Part shown: in pieces, positions 1-11,400 of the stretch | Position numbering within the stretch: position 1 is the stretch's first letter | Layout: the number at the start of each line of letters is the position of its first letter | From: Strobilurus pachycystidiatus | Taxonomy: Eukaryota; Basidiomycota; Agaricomycetes; Agaricales; Physalacriaceae | Length of the DNA stretch: 64,000 bases | Assembly: GCA_019915135.1 (NCBI GenBank) | Contig: JAHLMK010000020.1 | Span: forward strand, 620,001 to 684,000 | Direction: 5' to 3' | Notes under the pieces: model-generated | What the model saw: only the letters and a program-made list of their open reading frames with translations | Databases searched by the model: none | What the model was told of the DNA's origin: nothing | Position numbers and translations under genes: made by a program

Positions 1-376
1 TCCGTGGCCTGGCAGAATTCTACAGGGCACTTGAAGGGTCGAAGAAGATAAACCTTAACGTGTATCATTCCCTTGTGGTGGACGAGAAACTCGATAACTT
101 TGATCGCGCCAAAGACGTTGCGGCGGACCTCCAGCACTCGTGCGAATTCAAGTTAGGGTGCGTATTCGGCCCTCTTCACTTCCGCGCAGTATTGACTAGT
201 CCATCAGGAAGGGGCACGTCACACGCGACAAGGACACGGGCGCCTGCTTGTTGGTGTTCCAACCGGAGCCATTTCCTGGGAGATTGAATGGGACGGTGAG
301 TATCGGAGTCGTGAAGGACGAGTCTCATCCTCTAGGCATCAATGGCCAGAAGGTTTCCATACAAATCTACTATTAA
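1..376 (+). CDS. 3' end of an unrecognised spliced gene (partial)
   Basis: The window opens inside a coding exon. From base 3 the frame reads RGLAEFYRALEGSKK and continues to about base 153, where a GT donor begins a short intron of roughly 45 nt. Coding then resumes after a TAG acceptor near base 195 with a stretch containing HVTRDKDTGACLLVFQ and ends at TAA 374-376 after KVSIQIYY. The two exons have protein-like composition and stay open. I do not recognise the family. The 5' end lies outside the window, so neither start nor full length is known. Confidence 0.4.
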
Positions 377-518
377 CGGCGTTGCTGGGGTTTGAAATTT
401 CGTGTTGACCACATCGTATTATTGGCTTGATTTAACGTACTTATCTGCAGATATCATAGGTGTACTTGAATTAGACGGTTCATTTCTTGCAAAACACGCG
501 CTGCATTGAGAGGCTATC

Positions 519-1924
519 CTACGACATAGGGTCTGGAATAATCACTTCGAAACCTTTCCTCTTCCACCACTTCTCCAGCGTCACCAGACTGTCGACGGCG
601 TCCATCACCGTCTTCTGCCAGGGGATATACGAAACCTTTTCGAACCCAATAGTCTCCTCGATATACTCTCTGTCAACGTCGAGTGTAAACGAAGGCCAAT
701 TTGACACCGTCTCCGGATCGCCGAGACGCTTCCTCAGCCTCGGTCGGTTCGCCGAAATGATTTCTATCGCCATCCTATACGAGCATTGACCTGGACATAC
801 GATAGGGAATCGTTTTCGTCCAACTTCCGCTGTCGGTCTTGATTCAAGGGCCAGGATGAGGGCGCGTGCTATATCGCGGACGTCGGCACAGCCATTCTGG
901 AACGGATGGGGATAGGATATGTTGTGTGGCCGGAGGAGCGCATGTATGAGTTGGTACCCAGTCCGCGAAAGTCTGGTTCTGGTAAGAGATGTTCAAAGCC
1001 GGGCGCGAAAGGTCCGTACGTCGTCCCAGCGGAAACTACGAGGGTGGAATCATCGGGCGACGTTCTCCAGGAAGGAGAAGAGAGAAAACGGCTCACTAAG
1101 AGAGACATCTATCGGGTTGTCGTTACTGAATGCCCCGAGCATCTGGTCGGCGAGGACTTTCTGCGCGATCAAGCAGACAATTGGTTCGGTGAGTCCTTTT
1201 TCTTTACAGATAGTATTCCAGTCTATCATTGTTTCGTAGACTCATTTGGCTGGAGTGTTGGGTGTGGGAGAACGTACTAATCGGCCCCCAAGGTATCTCG
1301 AACGGGAACGCAAAGATAGAGCTCACGACGACCATCCTCTCGACCCCAGCCTCAAGTGCTTCTCGAACTAGATGTAGAGTACATGGAGCAAAAGGCTGTC
1401 CTTGATGCTCAGCCAGAAAAGGGAAGGACCAAGGAAGATAGAGTTACGGAACTCACCATCTCCTTTGACATTGCAACAGCCGCACGACCAAGGCCAGGAC
1501 CTCGAGCTGCAGTATTAATGACACCGTACACGCCTGACGAGACACTGTGAGTTTATGATAAGAGTCAATCTGTATCCTACCATCCAGGTATTCTGAAAGG
1601 TCATCGTTGTAGATATCCGGAACGTCTACAACTTCAAACGACCTTCGGCCGTGATTTGCAGATGACGCTTTTCGCAGAAGGACAACCTTGTCGTCGCAAA
1701 CAATTCTGTTCGATCATCATGAGCGGGAACGAATCACAATGGAACAAATGCGCAAATTCCCACACTGGGACGCGATATCTTCGACTGAGCAGCTGGGTTA
1801 TGACCTCATAGCCAAAAAAACAAGATCCTCCCGTTACCTAGCACGCAGAGCTAGATCAATTACCATCCTTACACGGCTACTTTTCGGGACTTCCAAATAC
1901 AATTTTCGAGTCGTCGAAAGGCAT
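519..1924 (-). CDS. Extended short-chain dehydrogenase/reductase (NAD-dependent epimerase/DFR-like)
   Basis: Multi-exon gene on the minus strand, ATG at 1922-1924 and stop at 519-521. After the first exon (MPFDDSKI) an intron ending GCTAG joins to VTGGSCFFGYEV, the N-terminal Rossmann dinucleotide-binding glycine motif, followed by QLLSRRYRV. Next come DVPDIYNDDLSEYLDG, an intron of 47 nt, GVYGVINTAARGPG, and then REALEAGVERMVVVSSIF, the usual central beta-strand region of extended SDRs. The later part holds GTTYGPFAPGFEHLLPEPDF and a C-terminal helix region ending KGFEVIIPDPMS. These blocks fit NAD(P)-dependent reductases acting on sugars or flavonoid-like carbonyls, but the substrate cannot be read. 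I did not find a convincing YxxxK catalytic pair; it may be in an exon I have mis-joined, or lost. Start chosen because it is the only ATG that splices in phase onto the Rossmann motif. Confidence 0.6.
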
Positions 1925-2799
1925 CTCCCAGTGAGGGGCAGGAGGAGGGGCATGTCCAAATATATACTATCAGTGGGAAATTGATGCTAAAGAGGCTCTC
2001 CGATACCGAAGTGTGATTTGGTGAGCGATAGAGCTTACACACAGGGGCTGACAAACGCCTTAGTCCGCTTTGGATTGTGGCGCCGATTAGTCTGATACTT
2101 GCACAAAGACAAACGATCGTAATAGTACATTGTGTACAAAAAGCAGATACAAGCTATATACTTGCGATAGTGGAGTCAAAACAGGGATGAGCGTTCGAGT
2201 AATCAACAATTGACTTATCAACAGAAAAAGCCACGGTCGTTCGGAGTCGATAGATAGCCGGCGGCCTATACGTCGGATTCGGAATGGGGATTTTTTTGCA
2301 CGAGTGACTCGTCCGTTTGGTGCTCTCTGGAATTGCGGTCCTGCACACGATTCTGTACGATCATCTCAATCAGAATGAAGCAAAGGCGAAGGAAAGGTAC
2401 GACGTACGACATTTCCCCGCACCGGAAGGTCTGGGCCACTTTTGGTCGTGTCACCCCACGCGCGCTGATCTATCGTTGTCAGGTCGTGATTGAAATCTTC
2501 ACAGAACATGTCAACGTCCATTCAATCAACAACACGCTAAGAAGACACACGCAAGGGACTGAGAACGACAGGTTCGGTTATGAGATCAAGACGAGGTGTT
2601 GTAAACGTTGTGGTCCTGTCGCGAGAGGTTTTGCTTTCCTTCAGAAGCATCAGGTTTAGTAAAACCGTCACGCTATAGATTCGCCCCAGAATCGAGAACA
2701 TCAAAGAAAACCCTGTGGCATGAGGTTACAATTCGGTCGTGGATAGCAGGTTTGACTGACCGTGGGCACTTGTGAACAGAAATATCACCATGAGAGCAC
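1925..2799. other. Intergenic, no gene recognised
   Basis: Short open frames exist on both strands but none shows family motifs or paired splice sites. It probably contains the promoter of the minus-strand SDR gene. Confidence 0.4.
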
Positions 2800-3532
2800 T
2801 CACACGGACCACTTCAATCCCGTAGTCTCATCGAAAATGAAAGGGTGTTTAGTCATGTCGACAACGATGCCAATGGCACAGCAGTACTGTGAGATGCTCA
2901 GAGGGTAGAGTTCTCGCGATGGGGAATGGTACCGACGTGCGCAGCGATGAGAAGCAAGATGGCGCATGTAATCTGTATATCTCGTGATCTCGAGGGCGTT
3001 TGGATGATACCAGCGAGTCAGAAAAATCGCGTACATTGTCCAGTAGCGATGCGTGAGAAAGCCTTGCTCGAGCGCCGAGGACATATATGTCGCAGGTGCC
3101 GTCCACGGTTGAGAGAGTAGAAATTCTCCTGTTGTGGCATTCCGAGTTGAGATCTCGCACCACAGAAAGATGCGAAGAGCTGACCGGAATGTGTCACTAA
3201 GAACTGGAGGCGTCGGCCGATTGAGAGTCGAGTTTCCCATCAGTCGAAGAAGGACCCACAAGATACTCGTTGGCAATCACCACAAAAGAACATACTCCAT
3301 CTATTGCCATGGAAGCACAGATCCCAAACATAAAGATGTTATTGAGTCTGTATCGCCTCAAGGCCCATATCGAAAGACCGACTTGAGCCGTGTAGAGCAT
3401 CGTGTTAAGATGTGCCGCGGGAGTGAGTATCCTGTCGCCGACGTTAGTTCTCTTGACCCGCGGCAATGCAGCGCTCACCCTACATAGTACTGGTAAGAAG
3501 AGACTGGGCCGACTGTCATGATCTCGTCCCAA
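2800..3532 (-). CDS. Possible fungal multi-pass membrane protein (DUF6534-like), fragment
   Basis: Two overlapping minus-strand open stretches look like exons of one membrane protein. The upstream one has a hydrophobic run around FMFGICASMAIDGVCSFVV after LNTMLYTAQVGLSIWALRRY. The downstream one has SDTFRSALRIFLWCE and YMSSALEQGFLTHRYW. The order (short TM, YxxxxR loop, DT/D in a helix, then Q-FFxxRxW-like) resembles the seven-helix DUF6533/6534 proteins that are abundant in agaricomycetes. A GT donor near 3255 and an AG before 3200 could join them, but I could not make the phases agree, and the remaining helices are missing. It may be a degraded copy. Function of the family is unknown. Confidence 0.28.
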
Positions 3533-5450
3533 ACGACGGGAGGAAGTAGAAAGAAGGACGAGAGAGAGGGCTGTTATTTAAGAAGTTAACAGGGACTTAA
3601 GGGAAGGCTTCTGTTGGAAAGTTGGACACATTCTGGAATCATGAATGCAAGTGTCAGAAGGGAAAATCACGAGATGGGAGAAACTGGGATAACAGCTGAT
3701 AACAGGATTATCTCAGTCTGAGCAACTGTTCCAAACAGACGGTTCCTCGGCAAATGTAGAAAAAGTCCGAACGAGCACATCAACGTTTGCCTCTAAGTAC
3801 TTGTGGCTGCTGTACTTTTTGGTCCCACCGGCGACCTAGTCTACTGGATGATGGATTTTGTTCCTTGGATGCGGAGTGATACCCCCGTGGTGGTAAATGG
3901 CCCCATCATGGAGCCGGTTACTCATTAGCACTCATCAGCGAAAGTGACAAAACCATATATACCTTCGTGTACCATATCTATTCATATAAGCCATTTGTAA
4001 AGCACACGTACTCTTGATATGCTGTTAGTGGGTACGTATGCGAGTCTTTAAGCTTACAAAAGTGTTTTTACTCAGCCCATGCACGGCAGAAGATATGCCA
4101 GGCCTTGCGCGATAATCATATCCATATATTGATGCGTGAATGAGCATATGTGCATCCGCAAGGTAAAAGACACAATTTATCTGTGGAGAAGATATTTTCC
4201 TGGTACAAGAGCGTTCGTGAGGTGGGCTACATATCTGAAGACGCTGAACTCACCTATTAGTGAGTCTGGTGGGGATGCAGGCCATGTCACAGCGCGCAGT
4301 CGCAGCGCACAAGAACACAACGCGATGGTCTGTGCGTGGGAAAAACGGAGTTTGAAATGCCCAAAACCCGCGACGCGAAGCTCTGCCTTCTTGTCTCCTT
4401 CCTCCATCATCTCTTTGCTCACTGTCACCGACATCGTGCGCCATCTTCCTTGCCATTGCATTCCTTCTTCTCCATCGCGCGCCGGCAGCGTCACTGCACG
4501 CAACTGACGACATCATGCCCAAGATCTGGTGTCCTGCGACACTCATTCGTGGACTACATCGCAACCACCACGACCATCGCCGCCACCGTACAACATCGCC
4601 GGCGTAAAGCGCCACTGCACCCGTCGCGTCACTCCGTCGCGTCAATCTCACTGTATAGGAGGTCAGGCGCTGCCGCAGCAGGTGTGTTAGTTTGATCTTC
4701 CTTCTTGCTTCTATTCACCAAACCTCTCAGACCGCGCAAGGACCTTGGTCAACGTATTTTGAACACGCTCCTCCATATGGCGGTATGTCCAGTATCCACC
4801 GACTGAATGATTCCCTTCTGACCTGCCCGCAGATTACTGGCTTTGAAATTGTTTATCAACTTGGAGTCAATAATTGCTCTGCTACGTGTTGGCGTGTGAG
4901 TCTGACAATATGTCTCCTTTCTGGCCTACCAGGCTTCCTGGTTGTACATCGTGTATGTATCTATACGTGGTCTTGTGTATAGTTGCAGCCAATATATTGC
5001 CATTTATGACTACATATGTCGTTGAGAGCAACGTGAGGTATCAGAAATGTTGCATGTTCCACACTACTCTGAGAAGTCATAAATAGCATTTGCACGTATA
5101 TAAACTCCTTCGTACAGTCCCTTACATACAGTATACACAGTAACAGACACCTTAACGGAGGTCCATATGATATACTGGGCATATGTCAGTATATCGAGGT
5201 ATACACTCATGCACATGCGTACGTAAGATGTTGTCAACTTTTGCGATGCTGGAGTCACCTACAAAGTCGACCTAACATCGAGTACAGCAAAGTGCAATGC
5301 TATGGAGAGGCTCCACAGACTTTTGCACTCAGGATTTTGCTCTGTTACTGGTTCATCAATGCAGAGCGGGGTGTGAGGATCGAGAAAGCGAAACGAAATC
5401 AAGCAAGGCAAAGCAATAAGGCAACAACTTGAAGATAGCAATAAATTACA
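3533..5450. other. Intergenic, no gene recognised
   Basis: About 1.9 kb with only short open frames. The stretch around 4136-4700 has overlapping open frames on both strands with no recognisable motif, probably a composition effect. It separates the membrane-protein fragment from the 3' end of the Swr1-like gene. Confidence 0.4.
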
Positions 5451-8400
5451 CTACCAACCCCGAAAAAAACCCCACTCTGTGCGTACTCGGCGAAGCATAT
5501 AGTCTGTAATTGTCCCACCCTCCTCTTCGTCTTCGAGCACCTGATGCGGATCCAAGGGTTGAGGAGAGCTCCTTCCGATCCTACTGTACTCGTCATCCTC
5601 AAGCGCTGGAGGCTGGTCTTCTGGGTCTTCCAAGGCAGCGAGCTCACGTGCGAGGAGAGTCTCGTCTACCTCAGCATCCATCTCGACTTCTACTTCGACT
5701 GCATCTCTCTGTCCACTCCTGTGATCCGATTCGGGTCGGAGGAACGTCTGCTGCCTCATTCCCTTCCCAAAAGCCTCGTCCTCCCACTCCCACGCGCGCA
5801 TCTGCATGTCGTCCCCAAATTCGCCGCCACGTAGATCATTCCACCCTAAGCTGGCTGAGAAGAAAGGTCAGCAATGGAAAGGGAGAGCAGGCACTGTCAG
5901 AGGAAGACGAATGCTATCCATCTCAGGAAGACAAAGGAGCAAACAAAACGTCTCTTTATATCGAGACCAAGACGAAAACTACTCACCTCCGCCTGCCCTA
6001 CCCTTCACTGCCCCAATCCCATCACCGACTCCTGCCAACACCACCCTTCCCATAACACGCTTCTCATCTGCCCGTCGAAGCAGCGCTTCCTCGACAGTGT
6101 GTGCCGTGATCAGCCTGTAGACGTGTACATCGCGTACCTGCCCAATCCGATGCGCTCGATCCTCACACGCCTGTCCATCTGCGGGTTGAAGTCTGAGTCG
6201 TAGAAGACGACCACCGATGCGCCTGTCAGGCTACACGATTGCTAGTCAGTAAATGTGGAAAGGAGAAGAGTAGGGGAAGAGGAACGCACTTGACACCCAC
6301 CCCGCCCGCCCGACTGCTTGCCAGAAAAACACTGATCCGCTCGTCGGCGTTGAATTGCGCACACATGTATCTATACAAAAGAGATGAGTACATCATCTTC
6401 ATATATCAATCAACGGCAAAAGAAAGATCATGATAGGTTGCGAACAAGACTAGTCATTCGTTCGTCGAACAGCAAAAGAGAACAAATCCAATGAACACTC
6501 ACTGTCGTTCCTCAACAGGCGTACTTCCATCCAACCTCAAGTACGTGTACCCGTTCAACGCCAAGAACGTACTCAGCACATCAAGGACCTTCTGCATCTG
6601 CCCGAACACCAGCACGCGCCGACTCTCTTTCTTGCATTGCGTGAGCAGAGATTGGAGGACCTATGAATCAAAGGTAAGGCTCAAGACGAGGACCGAATGA
6701 GAAGCTAACCCTCAGCTTCGCACAATCATGCACTAACCGCGCCGCATCGGGAAAGATCAACGGAGCCGGGGCAAGGTAGGCTGGAATATAGATTCGCTTC
6801 GAGTCCAAGTTTTCGCTTGTATGGCTTCCATCCTCGAACGTGAACAACTCCGAACCAACGTAGGTGCGCACATCAAGACCAGTCGCTCGGGGCATAACAC
6901 ACCGACAAACGTCCCCTTTGGAAAGCGACCAGATATCATCCGGAGTTCGGAGGAGGTTCTTGAGTCCCAACCTACAAGCGGGCAGAGAGAGACGATGTAT
7001 CATGAAAGCGCTATCCCAGCAGCAGCAAGTAGGGATCATGATCACGCGATGCTGTCGGTGTCGCTGTTCTTGCCGCGTCTTCCAAGCCTTCCACCTCTTC
7101 CACCCATCGATCGTACGCGTATCCTTGAACGGTTCCTCTTCCTCCTCTTCCTGTGCTGTCACTTCGACTGGTCGCTGTCGAACTCCGTCCAGAGTATTGA
7201 ATATCATCCACTGCGGTATCGATTCGGCCTCCCTTTCCCTCTGTTCCAGCAACATCCCATTCCGCCCCAGCAGAGCTCGCACGCTCTCTTCCCTCTCTTC
7301 TCGCCCTAGGTACAAAAATCAAGACACGAGTCGAATTAGATGCGTTGGAACACCCACCAATCCAAATTCCGACATCGAAGCAGAAACTCCCCTCCACACC
7401 CCTAGGCTCAACCAACTCGGGGTGCGAGCACACTTTCCTCAGTTGTGTCAGCACGTTGGCCAATTTCCTGTACTCAGCATCTTTTCCTGGCTGTGCAGCG
7501 GCTGGGAAGGGAAGTGAGTGAACAAGTGATGAACAGAAACGACGGACGGACCCAAGACAGCATCGTACATCACCCTTTGCCTCCTACCCATCCCACACCT
7601 CACAACATGCTCCCACTTGCTCGGGAGCTCTTTCTCCACAGAGGACTTGACCCGACGAAGAACGTACGGTGCGAGAAGTCGGTGCAAGCGCGCCAGCGGA
7701 GAGGCCGTATCATTCTGCAGAGTGTCCGACTCGTCATCCTCGGTAGTCAACATCCTCGCAGCAGTGCCTTCCAGATCCATCGACGCTGCAATCTCTTGCG
7801 CAATGGGCTCGAAGCTCTCCAACCACTGCTCCAGATCCCCTACCCCGTCCACGCTCAAGAACCTCAAGACCCCCCACACCTCCTCTACACGATTCTGCAC
7901 CAAAGTCCCCGTCAGGCCAAGACGGCGGAAGGCCCCGATGCGGCCTTGAGGAGCGGAGCCCTCTGCCAGGCGCAGTAAGACATCCCATCGCTTTGCACGC
8001 CAGTTCCGCACGGTGTGCACTTCGTCGAGAATCATGTAGTACCATCTGTGGATAGGGTGAGTGTCCGACACCAGAGCCAAAAAACTGATCCCAGAGCGAA
8101 GGACGAAATATCTCCAAGTTCAAGGACGAAAGTGATTATCAACCCACCTCTTGAGCCTCAAGACGGTGAAGTCCCTCACGGCCATCTCGTAGCTCGTCAC
8201 GAGCACGTTAAACGCAAAGGGCGAGCTCCATTTGTGGCCGCCGTTCGTCTCTGGAAACAAAATATCTCATTAGCTTGGTCAAATGGACTCAATGAATGTG
8301 AAACGTCAGATAGATTCTGTGTGAATGGAAACTCACCACCAACACTCCTGCGCATATCCTCTCTCTCCTTCGCACTCCCATGGTACGCCACAACCCTAAA

Positions 8401-11400
8401 CCCAGGAAGGAATTGTCTAAATTCGGACACCCAGTTTAGCAAGACAGATGCTGGTGCGATGACCAAATGCGGACCCCAAATCCCGTTAGTGCACGCAAGA
8501 TGCGCCAGGAGGGCGATAGTTTGGAGAGTCTTCCTGTTTGGAAGAAACGGTCAGCATGGCACAATGATGTAAGTGACAACAGGACCCAGAAAAAGAAGAA
8601 AGGATAGAACTCGATGCACCAATGAATACTCGCTGATTCACAATACTTGACAGAAGGAACGAAATTTAGGGATAACCGCAACGGCGAAAGAAGAGTCGAA
8701 GCCGATTCAAGCCGATTCAAACCGATTCACTTACCCTAACCCCATCTCATCTCCAAGCACCCCATTCTCGCCCCTTTCATGCAACCCAACAAGCCACGCA
8801 AGGCCTGCACGCTGATACGGTCGCAATGTGGCCCGAAGCAGCATTGGATTGGGGAAGGATTCTGGCTTAGGACCATAGTTCGGTGTCGAATTGGGTTCAC
8901 ATCCGTTCGAAGAAGGTTCATTTCCGTTTGCAGGTCCCGTGGTCCTAGTCTTCAACGGCATAGGCACAGCAGCGTACGCCCTTAAGTGCGCCGGGACCGT
9001 CACACTCAGGTCGAGAAGCGCTGCTGTGTCGCCTTCATCGCCCGAGTCACTGCCAGTCTGAGATGTTCCATCCTCATCTTCGTCATCAGAGTCCACATCC
9101 ATCGAGGTGAGAAGAGACTTCGCCATTTGAGTAGCGTCCATTTCCTCCTCGTCCGAATCCACGGTGGTAGAGGCAGTGAGCAGATCGACATCCATGCTGG
9201 GCAAGCCTATGTCTGCGTCGGGTGCAACAGCAACGCTCGCAGCGAGATCCAGTCCATCCACCACATCAGCATCCTCCTCCGTCTCCTCTTCTTCCCCTTC
9301 CTCTTCATCATCCCTCCCACTCCCTTCGTCCCCCTCACACTCATTCTCCCTCACATACCCAACGATTCGCCCCCACGCCCCCCTGACAATCTTCGCCAAC
9401 CTCTCCGCGCCTCTCCTCATCCTATCCTCCTGCCGCTTTTCCTCCTTCGCCCGGAAAGCAAAGTACGTGTTGAGCAGGGGGAGAAGGGGGTGTGTGGACG
9501 GTTTTGAAGCCGAGTCGGAATCGGACAATGATGAATCAGATCCTGAGCTGGATGAGGGATGGGTTGGTCCTAAGCGTTGGCGCTGCGCCTCTTTGTATGA
9601 CCAGTGCCTCCCCGCCTCCTGCCCTTTCCCCATAAGAACCTCCCGCCGCTGCCGAGGAATGGATCGGACGATCTGAGCCCACGCATCCTGTCTTGGTCCT
9701 GCTCCCAGAATTCGAGATTCAGTCGCTCGAAGGTGTCGTTTGAATTTGAGTTCCTTTCGCCGCTGGACATCAGCATCGTCACATAGGTTCCCCTCCTCGT
9801 CCTCATCGTCGACGGAAAGCGATGGCGGATGGGGCGGCCACCGTTCAGCCCTCTTCAACGACCAGACTTTCTCCCAGAGCTCTGCACGTTTTCTTTCTGT
9901 TCCTACAGGATCGGCTATCCACACATCCTCGCCGTCGCCATCTTCCTCTTCAAGACAAAGCCGAGCAGGATCAGACTGGTGCACCCCAGCGCGATGATGC
10001 AAACCCTGCGGAGGTCCCAGCTCGTTATCCCAGTCCCATTCCCCACTCGTCTCAGAGTCGAGTACAGGTACGGGTTTCTGTTTTCGAGGCTTGTACTTCT
10101 TGGTGGGACGTGGATCCTAAATTCAATGGTTTTCAGTACAGCGCATAGCCGTCAAGATATGAGGACTAACATCGTCATCGGAGTGGTGCTTCCTTGGCCT
10201 CCCGCGCCCACGTTTCTTCGGAACCTGAGTGGGCGGTACATCAGCAAACTCACGAAGCGAAAGTCTCGATACGTACCTGTTCCTCATTGGAAAGATTCTT
10301 CTTCGGTCTTCCAGGTCCACGCTTCTTCGGAATCTAAAGGTCAAGCATCAAGACAACTGAAATGAGCCGAACCAGATATACATACCTCGGAAGCCTCCGA
10401 ATCAGAGTCAGATTGTGGTTGAACCTTCCGCGGCCGCCCCACCTTCTTCTTGGCGGTTATAACTCCGACCTGTTACAACATACAGTGAGCAACGTGAAAA
10501 GCATTAACACTGGGCAAACTTACCTCGGACGGAGTCTCTGCTTCCTCCCTTGGCCGTTTCCTCTTCCCCTGTATTGGTGCAGAGATCACCACAGAGACCG
10601 ACATATGCCTTGGCTTTCCCTGCGCTGACGGTTCCCTGGCCGCGGCAGAAGATCCCTCCGTCGCCACAACAGGCACCGAAGACGCCGCCTTCACGAAAGG
10701 CGCCGTGGACACCGCCTTCTCTTTCTTAGCCCCGCCATTCCACCCATCAAACGACCCCCTTCGCTTCCATACCGTCTTCTCCCTCCTCCTTCCGCTCCGG
10801 CGAAGCGTGTGCTCTTGAGTTTCCCCTTCCCTTTCTACCTCTTCTCCTTCGCCACCTTCCCCGTCACCTCCATCGCCACCTTCCCTCCCTTCATCCCTGT
10901 CACCCTCATTCACAGTTTGTTCTTTAGTACGCCCAGAAGGATGCAGCGGCAACGCCTCCCTAATCAAGCTCTTTGTCTCAATCACGCTCCCTCTCTCGAT
11001 CAGATCCTTTTCGAAGACTTGCACGCTGAGGATGCCGTGCCAGCGAGGATCAATGGACGTGCGTAATCCAGAAGCACGCACATGTTCGCGTTCTGGTGAA
11101 GGTGACGATACATATCGCGACCTAGGACTTGAGGCTGGACTCTCCGGTAAGTCCAAGACCGGCAAGGTCGTCTGTTCCCATTCCATCGCCAGTGCGCGCA
11201 TCTCTGCTTCGTATGTGTCTTCTGCGTCTTCATTCTCATCGTCTGTATCTTCCGCCTGCAATTGAGACTGTGCTGAAGATATCTGTGCCGAAGCTGGGGT
11301 CGAAGAAGAGAACAAAGACGTTGTTGGATTCGGTGGTATGGATCTCGTCAAACTGGGATGGAGAGCGGACGGGTTCGGTGGGAGACTTGGGGGTGACGAG

